Positions 16,467 to 25,780 are shown, numbered from the stretch's first letter. The stretch: 64,000 nucleotides of DNA from JAFNAG01 sp963721405 (GCA_963721405.1 CAVRJA010000014.1:1116001-1180000); one strand, 5' to 3'. The notes: a model not told the origin generated them from the letters alone. A program made the numbers and translations.

Positions 16467-17582
16467 ATGATTGTTGGCGTGCCGAGAGAAATTCACAGAC
16501 ACGAGCATCGGGTCGGACTCACGCCGCGGGCTGCGGCGCGTTTGCGACAGCAGGGCCACATGGTGCTGATCGAAAAGGATGCCGGCCTTACCGCCCACTT
16601 TTCGGACCGCGACTACGAGACGGCCGGGGCCCAGATCGTCTACGACTCCGAGGAAGTGTACAAGCGTGCCGACATGGTCTGCCGCGTCAGTCTGTTTTCG
16701 CCCGAGGACCTTGCACTGCTGAAGCCCGGGGCGATCATTTGCGGGTTCCTGCATCTGGCAGTCGCACCGCGCGAAATGGCGTCACGGCTGATGGATCTCG
16801 AAGCCACCCTCATCGGATATGAAATCATCCGGGACGGCAACCACCGCCTTCCGGTGCTGGTCCCGTTCAGCGAGATGGCCGGCCAGATGGCGGTCCAGGT
16901 GGCGGCGCACTATCTGCAAAATGAGGCCGGCGGCCGGGGAGTGTTGATCGGAAGTGTCGCCGGAGTGCCGCCGGCGACTGTCCTGGTGCTCGGCGCGGGC
17001 ACCGTGGGAAGCACGGCTGCTCGCCAGGCACTGGCGAACGGAGCCCATGTGATCATCGTGGATGCAGACCTCGCCAAGTTGCGGGCGCTGAACCGCGAGT
17101 TCAGGGGGCAGGTCGTCACCGTCCTGGGAGAGGTTGACGTACTCGACAAATACACTTCCATTGCGGATGTTGTTATCGGATCCGTGCTCATCCCCGGGGC
17201 GCGTGCGCCATTTGTCGTCACTGAGGCGATGGTCAAGGCAATGAAGCCGGGGAGCGTGATCATCGACGTGGCTATCGACCAGGGAGGCTGCATAGAGACC
17301 AGTCGCCCAACGACACTGGATCGCCCCACATTCGTTATTCATGGGGTCGTGCACTATTGCGTTCCAAATATGACCGCCAATATCGCTCGCACGGCATCCC
17401 GCGCGCTCGCCAACGCTTCGATCTCCTACCTCAACGAGTTGAGTGGGAAGGGGCTCGACGGCGCCCTGCGGGCCGATCCAGGGCTGGCCGCGGGGGTCTA
17501 TATGTACAAGGGGAAACTGGTAAATGAAAGGGCAGGGAAGACCCTGGGCATCCCCGCGGTCCCGTTGCAGCAACTGATGTGA
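16467..17582 (+). CDS. ald: Alanine dehydrogenase
   Basis: 371 residues, the usual Ald length. It interconverts alanine and pyruvate plus ammonia with NAD. IVGVPREIHRHEHRVGLTP is the family N-terminus, with pyruvate-binding Arg and the catalytic Lys in VLIEKDAG. VLVLGAGTVGSTAARQA (about 168-184) is the Rossmann loop. VHYCVPNMTANIARTAS is the C-terminal signature. The ATG follows AGGAGACAGG. The gene runs in the same direction as gpmA and the CoA-transferase, with gaps of about 80-140 bases. Confidence 0.93.
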   Translation: MIVGVPREIHRHEHRVGLTPRAAARLRQQGHMVLIEKDAGLTAHFSDRDYETAGAQIVYDSEEVYKRADMVCRVSLFSPEDLALLKPGAIICGFLHLAVAPREMASRLMDLEATLIGYEIIRDGNHRLPVLVPFSEMAGQMAVQVAAHYLQNEAGGRGVLIGSVAGVPPATVLVLGAGTVGSTAARQALANGAHVIIVDADLAKLRALNREFRGQVVTVLGEVDVLDKYTSIADVVIGSVLIPGARAPFVVTEAMVKAMKPGSVIIDVAIDQGGCIETSRPTTLDRPTFVIHGVVHYCVPNMTANIARTASRALANASISYLNELSGKGLDGALRADPGLAAGVYMYKGKLVNERAGKTLGIPAVPLQQLM

Positions 17583-17662
17583 CGCAGGCAATTGCGAACG
17601 GTCAGGTGTGGTTGAAGCACTCTTAATCCTTTGAATTCCGGATTTTATACAGGCGGAGACAC

Positions 17663-18961
17663 ATGAACTGGCTGGACGACTACAAATCCAAGCTCAAGAG
17701 CCCGGTAGAAGCTCTGCAGGCGATCAAGTGCGGCGACCGGGTCTATTACGGCGGCAACGCCGCCATTCCGAAAGCTCTGATTCGTGCTCTTGCGGACCGC
17801 CGTGATGAACTGCAGAATGTGCAACTCAACCATGTCCTGATGTTAGGGCAAGATCCGCTGTCGACGGAAGACATGAAAGGGCACTTTCGCCACAATTCGC
17901 TGTTTGTGGGGCCAGCGGATCGCGAAGCCGTCAACGACGGGCGCGCGGACTATGTGCCCGTATTCCTGCACCAGATCCCCCGGCTGTTCCGGGACGGAGT
18001 CATTCCCCTGGATGTCGCGATGGTGCAGACATCTCCTCCGGACGAACACGGCTTCATGAGCCTCGGCGTGGAGACACTGGCCTCGAAGGCGGCCTGCCAG
18101 ATTGCCAGAACAGTGATCGTGCAGGTCAACGAAAAGATGCCCCGCGTCCTTGGGGACTCGTTCATCCACGTAAACAGGGTGCAGGCGATCGTCGAGTTTA
18201 CGGAATCCCTGCCGACCTTGCAGGTCAAGCCCGCTTCCGAAGTCGAGCGCGCGATCGCCAGCCACGTCGTGCCCCTGATCAGGCCTACCTCGACGGTGCA
18301 GATGGGTATCGGCGGAATTCCGGACGCAATCTACGAGAGCATGGAAGGGAACCTGGAACTCGGCATCCACAGCGAGATGATCTCCGACCGCGCGATGCGC
18401 GCCATCCAGCGCGGCGTGGTGACGGGAAGTCAAAAGACGATCCATCAGGGCAAAGTGGTCATCACCTTCGCGCTGGGAAGCGAGGAGCTTTACAGCTTCC
18501 TGAACAACAATCCTCTGATCGAATCCCATCCCGGCGAATACGTCAACGACCCGTTCATCATCAGCCAGAACGAAAACATGGTTGCCATCAACTCCGCCAT
18601 CGAAGTTGATTTCACGGGACAGGTGTGTTCGGATTCTGTCGGGACCTACATCTACTCCGGATTCGGCGGCCAGGTGGACTTCATCCGCGGCGCCGCCCGC
18701 TCCAAGGGGGGCCGCCCCATCATCGCCATTCCCGCCACAGCCAAAAATGGCGAAATGTCCCGCATTGTGCCCTGCCTCAAACCGGGCGCCGGCGTGGTGA
18801 CCAGCCGGGCGGACGTGCACTACGTCGTGACCGAGTTCGGCGCCGTCAACCTGTTCGGGAAAAACCTGAGGGAAAGAGCCGAGGCGCTGATTCGCATCGC
18901 CCACCCCAAATTCCGTGACGATCTCGAAAGAGCCGCGAAGGAGAGAAAACTGCTCGCCTAG
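17663..18961 (+). CDS. Acetyl-CoA hydrolase/CoA-transferase family protein
   Basis: 432 residues, full length for the 4-hydroxybutyrate CoA-transferase-like group. The N-terminal half contains GDRVYYGGNAAIPKALI, and the C-terminal half QMGIGGIPDAIYESM and LGIHSEMISDRAM (about 232-244), where the family's catalytic Glu is expected. GQVCSDSVGTYIYSGFGGQVDF is the last conserved block. It moves CoA between small acids, with acetate a likely partner. Its last 104 codons are copied at 23828-24140. Its stop codon is interlocked with the znuB-fragment stop on the other strand (CTAG). Confidence 0.88.
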   Translation: MNWLDDYKSKLKSPVEALQAIKCGDRVYYGGNAAIPKALIRALADRRDELQNVQLNHVLMLGQDPLSTEDMKGHFRHNSLFVGPADREAVNDGRADYVPVFLHQIPRLFRDGVIPLDVAMVQTSPPDEHGFMSLGVETLASKAACQIARTVIVQVNEKMPRVLGDSFIHVNRVQAIVEFTESLPTLQVKPASEVERAIASHVVPLIRPTSTVQMGIGGIPDAIYESMEGNLELGIHSEMISDRAMRAIQRGVVTGSQKTIHQGKVVITFALGSEELYSFLNNNPLIESHPGEYVNDPFIISQNENMVAINSAIEVDFTGQVCSDSVGTYIYSGFGGQVDFIRGAARSKGGRPIIAIPATAKNGEMSRIVPCLKPGAGVVTSRADVHYVVTEFGAVNLFGKNLRERAEALIRIAHPKFRDDLERAAKERKLLA

Positions 18962-19072
18962 GGGGTTGCCGGCACGGGGTGATGCCTCCGCCTGCGCCGC
19001 GGCGAGACGAGCGCCGCTGCAAAGAAGAGCACCGTCGCCAGCAGCACAATTGTTGCGCCGGAGGCGGTGTTC
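18649..19072. repeat. 424-bp direct repeat, copy 1
   Basis: This segment recurs at 23828-24251 with four mismatches by my count. It covers the last 104 codons of the CoA-transferase plus 111 bases that, on the other strand, encode the last 37 residues of ZnuB. In this copy the CoA-transferase is whole and the znuB part is a fragment; in copy 2 it is the reverse. The offset is 5179 bases. Confidence 0.95.
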
Positions 19073-19189
19073 GAGCGCCCTTCTCTTCGCCGAGCATGTG
19101 GATGAGGAAGTTCTGGGCGACCTCCCCGTCCGGCAGTACGTCGTCACCATCCCGAAGATGCTGCGCCTGTGCTTCAAGTACGACCGCAG
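19073..19189 (+). pseudogene. IS91-family transposase, N-terminal fragment
   Basis: Beginning exactly where the direct repeat ends, the plus strand reads LFAEHVDEEVLGDLPV and then RQYVVTIPKMLRLCFKYDR. This matches the region after the zinc-binding domain of IS91-type Y2 transposases (typically EVLxxVPHRHxVFSIPKxLRxYFxYDR). Similarity stops at about 19189. The zinc fingers before it and the catalytic region after it are missing, so it is a remnant. Confidence 0.75.
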
Positions 19190-19659
19190 CTCAAATCGGC
19201 AATATTTCCGCGTCCCTCTCCGTGCACATACGCCATCCTCTCTCAGTTCCTCGAAAGCAATTACCTATCATTCTCATCCATCATCCTCAAGAGACGAAAA
19301 TCCTGCCCGAGGTTTTCGCCTCAGATCCGGAACGGATGGCCCGATTGGACCGGGAAGCATACAACGGATATCTCGGAAGAATGGATTTGCATTTATCGTC
19401 ACTTGGTTATCTACGTAACACCACTTCACGCCCGCTTACCTCAACTTTGAACGGCAACCACTACAATTACCTGAATCAGGCAATAAAACGGGAGCCATGA
19501 AATTCAGGTTATAAATGCACGAAGTTTTACACCATTTGCCATCGGCCAACCCGACAAGACCCAGTCCGCTCCTTCTCGATGCATTTTGTTTGATCGCTCC
19601 ACTTCCTGCGACTAGAATGGCGCGTAACCCCAGTTATCAAGGGGCAAGGGGACACTTGC
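19190..19659. other. AT-richer gap before the alpha-galactosidase gene
   Basis: No recognisable gene. A frame to 19500 is open through SDPERMARLDREAYNGYLG but has no start or family match. Base composition is noticeably more AT-rich than the flanks, which fits imported DNA. The 3' end carries the leader of the next gene. Confidence 0.5.
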
Positions 19660-21663
19660 ATGAAAATCGTGAGATATTTAGTCATCCTTAGTGCAGTGGT
19701 TGTATTCGCGGGGATCACAGGTTCGAGGCAGGCCAGGGCACAGGACGCTGAGGCGCTGCAGAAAACAGACGCGCCGGCAAACGCTGTTTGGGTCGACGCC
19801 CTTGATCTCAGCAAGGCCGCGATTCGCCGCCCGCGCGCCGCGCGGGGGCAAACAACACCGCCGGCGCCGCTCACATTTGCATTGGGCGGCATTGTGTACC
19901 CTCACACCGTGCCGCTGCAGCCCAATTCGGATCTGGCCGTGGATCTGAAGGGCGTTGCGGCTCGCTTCGTGGTGATGGTGGGAATCGACGACGAACGCAA
20001 GGCGGGACAGGGCTCTGTGACCTTCGATGTCTGGGTCGACGGCAGGAAGGCTGCAGACTCGGGGATCATGAAGAGCGGCGACGCCCCGAAGCTGCTATCG
20101 GTGGATCTGAAGGGGGCAAGGCGCCTGGTTCTTGCCGTCGGCGATGGCGGCGACGGCACGCGGGATGATTCAGCCGATTGGGGTGGCGCCATGATCATCA
20201 TGGAAAATGGAACGGAACTGCGCCCTGAAACCATGCAGATGCCGGTCGAGCAGGCTCCGGCAATCGCGCCGAGCCGTACCCCGCAGGTCACGCTGAATTC
20301 TCCGCGAGTGACAGGCGGAACGCCGGGCAGGCCGTTTCTCTTCCTGATCCCGGCTTCCGGCGATGGGCCGTTGACGTTTGCAGCCAAAAATCTTCCGGAC
20401 GGCCTGACCCTGGACGCCAAAACTGGAATCATCTCGGGTGCCCTTAAAAATGAAGGCCGCACCGTTGTGTCCCTGAGTGTGACTGGGCCCAAGGGAAAAG
20501 CCACGGGATCCCTCACCATCGTCGCGGGCAAGAAGGCGCTGGCGCAGACACCGCCGCTGGGGTGGAATTCCTGGAACGTTTGGGGCGGCATCGTCGACGA
20601 TGCCAAGGTGCGCGCGGCGGCCGATGCCCTGGTAGCCAGCGGATTGGCTGCGCAGGGATACCAGTTCATCAATATCGATGACGCTTGGGAGGGGCCGCGC
20701 GCCCCAAACGGCGAAATCACTTCCAACGCAAAATTCCCGGACATGAAGGCCCTTGCCGACTATGTTCACGCCAAGGGGCTCAAGATCGGCATCTACTCCT
20801 CGCCCGGCCCCCGAACGTGCCAGCAGAAATATGCCGGCAGCTGGCAGCACGAAGAGCATGATGCGCAGACCTACGCCAAATGGGGCTTCGATTATCTGAA
20901 GTACGACTGGTGCTCGTACAGCGAAATCGCTCCCAAGCCCACTCTCGACGACCGCAAGAAGCCATATCTGGTGATGCGCGCGGCTCTCGACAATCTTAAC
21001 CGGGATATCGTGTACAGCCTCTGCCAGTACGGCGCGGGGAACGTTTGGGAATGGGGTGAAGAAGTCGGGGGCAATCTCTGGCGCATGACCGGGGACATTA
21101 CCGATACGTGGTCGAGCATGTCCGGGATCGGTTTCGCCCAGACCGGGCGCGAAAAATACGCAGGCCCGGGTCACTGGAACGATACCGACATGCTGGTGGT
21201 CGGCAAGGTCGGATGGGGTCGCGATCTGCGTGACACCAGACTTACCCCCAATGAGCAACTCACCCACATCGCCCTGTGGAGCCTCCAGGCTGCGCCGATG
21301 TTGATCGGAGCCGACATGTCGCAGATGGACAGCTTCACCGCCGATCTCCTCGGAAACCGGGAAGTCCTGGAAGTCAACCAGGATCCTCTTGGCCGGCCTG
21401 CCGGCCGCATTTCCGGAGACGGCAGGACTGAAATCTGGGCCCGGCCGCTCGCGGATGGGACCATGGCCGTCGGAATGTTCAACCGCGGACCGGAAAAGAC
21501 TGTTGTAACGGCCAGGTTTTCCGAGCTCGGCATAACCGGAAACGCGCCGGTACGCGATCTGTGGCTACAAAAGAACATGGGCAGTTTTCGTAATCAGTTC
21601 GCAGCGGAAGTTCCACGGCACAGCGTCGTCCTGGTGAAAATCGGGCAACCGTCAAAAAAGTAG
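19660..21663 (+). CDS. Secreted GH27 alpha-galactosidase with N-terminal NPCBM domain
   Basis: 667 residues. It has a signal peptide (about 1-28), an NPCBM carbohydrate-binding domain (about 43-180, with VMVGIDDERKAGQGSVTFDV), and a putative-Ig/cadherin-like linker (PFLFLIPASGDGPLTF). The GH27 catalytic barrel starts at TPPLGWNSWNVWGG (about 302). FDYLKYDWCSY holds the nucleophile Asp, and GDITDTW lies where the acid/base is expected. GHWNDTDMLVVGKVGWG and the WSLQAAPMLIGADM block complete the family. It removes terminal alpha-galactose from oligosaccharides outside the cytoplasm. A GGGGACA site precedes the ATG. It is cargo of the inserted segment. Confidence 0.9.
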   Translation: MKIVRYLVILSAVVVFAGITGSRQARAQDAEALQKTDAPANAVWVDALDLSKAAIRRPRAARGQTTPPAPLTFALGGIVYPHTVPLQPNSDLAVDLKGVAARFVVMVGIDDERKAGQGSVTFDVWVDGRKAADSGIMKSGDAPKLLSVDLKGARRLVLAVGDGGDGTRDDSADWGGAMIIMENGTELRPETMQMPVEQAPAIAPSRTPQVTLNSPRVTGGTPGRPFLFLIPASGDGPLTFAAKNLPDGLTLDAKTGIISGALKNEGRTVVSLSVTGPKGKATGSLTIVAGKKALAQTPPLGWNSWNVWGGIVDDAKVRAAADALVASGLAAQGYQFINIDDAWEGPRAPNGEITSNAKFPDMKALADYVHAKGLKIGIYSSPGPRTCQQKYAGSWQHEEHDAQTYAKWGFDYLKYDWCSYSEIAPKPTLDDRKKPYLVMRAALDNLNRDIVYSLCQYGAGNVWEWGEEVGGNLWRMTGDITDTWSSMSGIGFAQTGREKYAGPGHWNDTDMLVVGKVGWGRDLRDTRLTPNEQLTHIALWSLQAAPMLIGADMSQMDSFTADLLGNREVLEVNQDPLGRPAGRISGDGRTEIWARPLADGTMAVGMFNRGPEKTVVTARFSELGITGNAPVRDLWLQKNMGSFRNQFAAEVPRHSVVLVKIGQPSKK

Positions 21664-21830
21664 CATACGAAATTGCACACGATGACAACATATGGGAATC
21701 CCCGGCGCCACTCAGCACGGCCGCGGATTCCACGTTGCATCCTGATTGCCGCAAAATCCATATGTCCGGTTTCCACTTGCCAACCGCGTGACCGGTGGTT
21801 TTGTAGCTTAAGCGCAGCGGGTGTTCCGGG

Positions 21831-22118
21831 ATGATTCCGGCGGCGCCGAGGAGTTCGAGTGCGGCCGCAGGCTGTCGTGGGCCCGGTTGATTAAAGGTCT
21901 ACGAAGCTGACCCCCTCGTCTGTCCCCGATGCTCCGGACCACTTAAGATCATCAGCCTGATCGGCGACGCTCCGGTCATCGAAAAAGTCCTCCGTCACCT
22001 GAAGCTGTGGGACCGGCCCGAGCGCCCGCCTCCGCGTCCTGCGGGGCGATCGCTCCAGTACGATGATGAGATTGCCGGCGTTGCCGATGCCGGTCGGGGC
22101 CCGGATGCGGCCGGCTGA
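21831..22118 (+). pseudogene. IS91-family transposase, C-terminal fragment
   Basis: Read with one frameshift at about 21893-21897, the plus strand gives CGRRLSWARLIK, then VYEADPLVCPRCSGPLKI, then PVIEKVLRHLKLWDRP and a Pro/Arg-rich tail to a TGA. This is the characteristic end of IS91-type transposases: WAxLIKKVYExDPLxCPxC, a second CxxC, and the LxHLxLW segment. With the fragment at 19073 it marks both ends of the protein, but about 2.6 kb of unrelated DNA, including the alpha-galactosidase gene, lies between. Confidence 0.8.
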
Positions 22119-22218
22119 GGCGGTCCAGGCGCCTGAGCTTACCGGACTGCTGTTGCCTGGCGGAAGTGTGCCCTGCGCTCCTGGACGGACCGCGTGACTC
22201 ACGCGGAGCAATCGCTTC

Positions 22219-22641
22219 CTATTGGGCCAAATCAACCTCTTGGGCGAACTCAACCTCGTTGTGCCCTGCCCGAACGCACCTACGAATGGCTGCGATCAGC
22301 TTATCTGAGAGTTTGAGCTTGCTGACGAAGTCCGCAGCGCCCGCCCGTCGCATCGCATTGCGGCAATATGCATCATCGGCCATGGATAGCCCGACTACGC
22401 TGACCTGGGGAAGAGAAATACGGATGTCCCGAGTCGCCTCGATGCCGTTCATTTCCGGCATGTTGATGTCCATAATGACCACATCCGGAACGAGCTGTTT
22501 TGTCAATTCGACGGCCACTTTACCATTGGGTGCCTCGCCCGCAATTTCTATATCGGGGAATGTTCCCAGGAATTCCACCAAAAACCGTCGCAGCATTGCG
22601 GAGTCGTCAGCCAACAAAACCCGAATCCTTGGCCTTGCCAT
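22219..22641 (-). CDS. Single-domain (REC-only) response regulator
   Basis: 140 residues starting MARPRIRVLLADDSAML. The receiver domain has the DD pair at 12-13, phospho-acceptor Asp in VVIMDINMPEMNGIEA (about 57), the switch residue in VVGLSM and Lys in DFVSKLKLSD. It resembles the receiver half of NarL-type regulators, but the helix-turn-helix is absent: the protein ends soon after ALIAAIRRCVRA-like sequence. GGAAAG lies 8 bases upstream of the ATG. It may act on a partner protein or be a shortened NarL-type gene. It lies within the inserted segment. Confidence 0.8.
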   Translation of the reverse strand: MARPRIRVLLADDSAMLRRFLVEFLGTFPDIEIAGEAPNGKVAVELTKQLVPDVVIMDINMPEMNGIEATRDIRISLPQVSVVGLSMADDAYCRNAMRRAGAADFVSKLKLSDKLIAAIRRCVRAGHNEVEFAQEVDLAQ

Positions 22642-22995
22642 GCGCGTTTCTTTCCGACTCAAACTCAGATCCAGTAGAAAGGAACCAGAAAGCTTGAGCC
22701 AACACCAATACATGGATGCGATGGCCAGCTTCCTCACCAGTGAGGGGGGAGAATGAACCCTGGCTATTGGAGGGGGACCCGATTGCTGACCGACGTTACG
22801 CAATCCATAACCAAAGGATTACTCTGAGGGCATTGACGTGCATATTCAATATTGCACACACGTCTGGTCAAAATTGCTCATAGCGGGCGGACGTGACCGA
22901 GGTCTCCCGGTTCTCGCGCATGAAGTTTCCTGGCGTGCCTGGGGTCTCCGACTACGCAGGACTCGTAGTATCCTCGCGCTTGCACATACCACGAT
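22642..22995. other. Gap without a supportable gene
   Basis: No open frame with a recognisable product. The right end borders the truncated aldo/keto reductase; a stop at 22966 in that gene's frame shows its 5' part is gone. Confidence 0.5.
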
Positions 22996-23682
22996 ATTGC
23001 CTTCCCTCATCTGACCAGGTTCATCGGGGTTTCCACGCACCAGGGGGCCGTGGTGCTGCCCGAGGCGGTTCGCCTCGGCCTCTTCGACGTGGGCCTTGTC
23101 CCGATCAACTTCACGATGGCGTCCAACAAGGCGCTGCTCGACGCCATCGATCAAGCGGCCAAGTCGGGCATGGGAATCGTGGCCATGAAGACGCAGGCGG
23201 GCGGACTGGCGCGGCCGGACCGGGCGTTACCGAAGGCACTTCCGCCTCACAGCCAGACCGCGCTGCTGAAGTGGGTGCTGCACAACGAGTCAATCACGAC
23301 GGCGATTCCTGGCGTTACGGCGCACGACCAGTTGGACCAGAACATTACCGTCGCGTCCAGTCTGGAATACACCGCCGACGAGAAGACGTTTCTCGGCGAT
23401 AGGGCCGTTGTGGCGCAGGCGCAGTTCCGTCAGCAGTGTGGCGAGTGCCGCGGCGACTGCCCGAAGGGCGTTGATATCCCGACCCTGATGCGCTCGCACA
23501 TGTACGCGGTGCAATACGCCAACGTGGAACTCGCGCGTTCGACACTCGCGTGCGTCGGAACCGGCAAAGGGCTGACGCCTTGCGCGTCGTGCGGCGAGTG
23601 CAAGGCCGTTTGTCGCAACGACGTGAACATCGGCGGCAATATCGAACACCTCTTGTCGTCCAGGCGGCTTCTCGCGGTTTGA
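22996..23682 (+). pseudogene. Aldo/keto reductase with ferredoxin-like tail, 5'-truncated
   Basis: The frame picks up family similarity at LTRFIGVSTHQGAVVLPEAV, the middle of an AKR barrel, with no upstream start and an in-frame stop at 22966. It then continues intact: FDVGLVPINF, GIGIVAMKTQAGG-like sequence, and ESITTAIPGVTAHDQLDQN. The C-terminal [4Fe-4S]-type Cys clusters are CGECRGDCPKGVDIP and CASCGECKAVCRNDVNIGGN. The NADPH/active-site half (Asp-Tyr-Lys-His) is missing, so it is probably not functional. The earliest in-frame start is GTG 23050. Confidence 0.75.
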
Positions 23683-23827
23683 CCTGCTTGATCTTCCGCG
23701 GTTCAGGCCGGTGTGTGTCTCGACGGTTCCCGCAGCACACACCAGCCTGTGCTCGACACGGGCCGACAAAGCGCCGGCCAATAGAAGAGTTGTCGAAAAA
23801 TCCCGCATCCCAACGGGGCTTGAGCCT

Positions 23828-24140
23828 CATCTACTCCGGATTCGGCGGCCAGGTGGACTTCATCCGCGGCGCCGCCCGCTCCAAGGGGGGCCGCCCCATC
23901 ATCGCCATTCCCGCCACAGCCAAAAATGGCGAAATGTCCCGCATTGTGCCCTGCCTCAAACCGGGCGCCGGCGTGGTGACCAGCCGGGCCGACGTGCACT
24001 ACGTCGTGACCGAGTTCGGCGCCGTCAACCTGTTCGGGAAAAACCTGAGGGAAAGAGCCGATGCGCTGATTCGCATCGCCCACCCCAAATTCCGTGACGA
24101 TCTCGAAAGAGCCGCGAAGGAGAGAAAACTGCTCGTCTAG
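23828..24140 (+). pseudogene. Duplicated 3' end of the CoA-transferase gene
   Basis: 104 codons almost identical to the end of the gene at 17663-18961, with one conservative change (Glu to Asp) and Ala to Val at the last residue. It has no start of its own: it begins abruptly at IYSGFGGQVDF. It lacks the whole N-terminal domain and the catalytic Glu region. It is the left part of direct-repeat copy 2. Confidence 0.9.
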
Positions 24141-24251
24141 GGGGTTGCCGGCACGGCGTGATGCCTCCGCCTGCGCCGCGGCGAGACGAGCGCCGCTGCA
24201 AAGAAGAGCACCGTCGCCAGCAGCACAATTGTTGCGCCGGAGGCGGTGTTC
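23828..24251. repeat. 424-bp direct repeat, copy 2
   Basis: Matches 18649-19072 at 420 of 424 positions by eye. After 24251 the sequence continues into intact znuB, whereas after 19072 it runs into IS91-like sequence. This shows that the copy-1 junction is the disrupted one for znuB. Confidence 0.95.
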
Positions 24252-24970
24252 AGCTGGAAGGAAAGCAGCAGTCCTCCAACGGTGCTGCTCACGCCGATGA
24301 GCATCGACAGCGCCATCATGCGCCGGAAATCCTCCGTGAGCTGATAGGCCGCAGCCGCGGGTGTCACCAGCAGCGCCGATACAAGCACGATCCCCACCAC
24401 TTTGATGGAAAGAACCACCGTGAGCGCGATCAGGCTGATCAGCAGAAAATAGATCCGGGTCGCCGGCACGCCGGTGACCGAAGCCATCTCGGAGTCGAAC
24501 GTCACAAACAGCAGTTCCTTGAAAAACAGCAGCACCAGCAGAAGCACGGTCGCGCTCAGGCCGGCGATGATCCACACATCCGCTCCGCTTACGGCCAGGA
24601 TGTTTCCGAACAGGTAGCCGAACAGGTCGACGTTATAGCCCTGCATCAGACCGATCAGCAGAATGCCCAGGGCCATCGTGGAGGCGAAGAAAACGCCGAC
24701 GGCGGTGTCCTCCTTGACCCGGCCCCTGCGGGCCACGAGCCCGATGCCCCAGGCCGTGCCCATGCAGAAGATCACAGCGGTCAGGACGGGATTGAGCTTC
24801 AGAACAAAGCCCAGAGCCACGCCCCCAAAGCTGGCGTGGGCGATCCCGGCCCCGATAAACGACAGCCCTTTCAGCACGACGTATGTGCCGATGATGGCGC
24901 ACACGATGCCGATCAAAGTGCCGGCCACGAGCGCGCGCTGCATGAAATGATAGCCGAGGATCTCCGTCAT
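24137..24970 (-). CDS. znuB: Zinc/manganese ABC transporter permease
   Basis: 277 residues with about 8 membrane segments of the ABC-3 permease family. LSFIGAGIAHASFGGVALGF (about 33-52) contains the conserved GxxHASFGGVA-type segment, and ISLIALTVVLSIKVVGIVLVSALLVTPAAAA is present in pieces near 185-215. It forms the inner-membrane channel with ZnuC. Its ATG overlaps the znuC stop (ATGA). Its stop TAG and that of the duplicated CoA-transferase end share the palindrome CTAG on opposite strands. Zn versus Mn specificity is not settled by sequence. Confidence 0.9.
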   Translation of the reverse strand: MTEILGYHFMQRALVAGTLIGIVCAIIGTYVVLKGLSFIGAGIAHASFGGVALGFVLKLNPVLTAVIFCMGTAWGIGLVARRGRVKEDTAVGVFFASTMALGILLIGLMQGYNVDLFGYLFGNILAVSGADVWIIAGLSATVLLLVLLFFKELLFVTFDSEMASVTGVPATRIYFLLISLIALTVVLSIKVVGIVLVSALLVTPAAAAYQLTEDFRRMMALSMLIGVSSTVGGLLLSFQLNTASGATIVLLATVLFFAAALVSPRRRRRHHAVPATP

Positions 24971-25749
24971 TCTTTTCTTTCCACTACCAGGTGAGGCACC
25001 CGCCCATGATGGAAGAACATCGCCTCGCAGCCGTACATCTTCGAAAGCTCGTCGGAGCCCAGCACCTCGGCGGGACGTCCGTGCGCAACCAGGCGGCGAT
25101 TGATGCAGACCACCCCTTCCACGTAGGAGGCGACCACGCCGACGTCGTGCGAGACAACCAGCATGGTGATGCCGCCTGCGTGGAGCATTCTCAGCAGTTC
25201 GTACAGGCTCTCGCTCGAGGTCACGTCCACGCCCGTCGTCGGCTCGTCGAGCAGAAGCAGATCCGGCTCGTTGGCCAGGGCGCGCGCCAGAAACGCACGC
25301 TGCCTCTGTCCGCCCGACAGGCGACGGATGGGCCGGTCGGCCAGGTCGGCGATCCCCACGCGCTTCATGGCGTTGAGCGCCGCGGCGCGGTCCGTTGCCG
25401 ACGGCCGCCGCAGCAGGCCGATCCGCCCATAGCGGCCCATCAGCACCATCTCGCCGACGCTGACAGGGAAGTTCAAATCGACCGACATGATCTGCGGGAC
25501 ATAGCCGATGCGCCGTCTCTCCCCGTTCAGGTCCGAAGGACTCTTGCCAAAAACCCTCACCGTGCCGCCGGCCGGGCGCACCAGACCCAGAATGACCTGG
25601 AGCAAGGTAGTCTTGCCGGCGCCGTTCGGTCCGATGATGGCCAGGAAGCTCCCGGAGGGTACCGCCAGGCTGACGTCGTCGAGCGCCACAAGGTCCTGGT
25701 AGGTCACGCTTACGTGTTCCAGTGCGATGATTGGCTCGGTATGATCCAT
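24967..25749 (-). CDS. znuC: Zinc/manganese ABC transporter ATPase
   Basis: 260 residues. Walker A is IGPNGAGKTTLLQ (about 38-50), the ABC signature RRLSGGQRQRAFLARAL (about 142-158), Walker B LLLLDEPTTGVD, and the H-loop His is in LVVSHDVGVV. IGYVPQIMSVDLNFPVSVGE is the metal-importer type Q-loop. It energises ZnuB. It is translationally coupled to znuB and follows znuA by 31 bases, so the three genes form one operon. Confidence 0.92.
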   Translation of the reverse strand: MDHTEPIIALEHVSVTYQDLVALDDVSLAVPSGSFLAIIGPNGAGKTTLLQVILGLVRPAGGTVRVFGKSPSDLNGERRRIGYVPQIMSVDLNFPVSVGEMVLMGRYGRIGLLRRPSATDRAAALNAMKRVGIADLADRPIRRLSGGQRQRAFLARALANEPDLLLLDEPTTGVDVTSSESLYELLRMLHAGGITMLVVSHDVGVVASYVEGVVCINRRLVAHGRPAEVLGSDELSKMYGCEAMFFHHGRVPHLVVERKE

Positions 25750-25780
25750 TGCGGCCGGCCCCTTTACGCCGGCAAGTTCG

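Larger units (their letters stand above)
19073..23827. mobile_element. 4.75-kb inserted segment between the direct repeats
   Basis: The segment separates two genes (CoA-transferase and znuB) that the repeats show were once adjacent and convergent. It carries two pieces of an IS91-type transposase in the same orientation (19073-19189 and 21831-22118), an intact alpha-galactosidase gene, a REC-only regulator and a 5'-truncated aldo/keto reductase. The geometry is that expected when a circle carrying a copy of the 424-bp region integrates by one crossover. The two transposase pieces suggest earlier IS91-type rolling-circle events. A chimeric assembly must be excluded. Confidence 0.65.
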
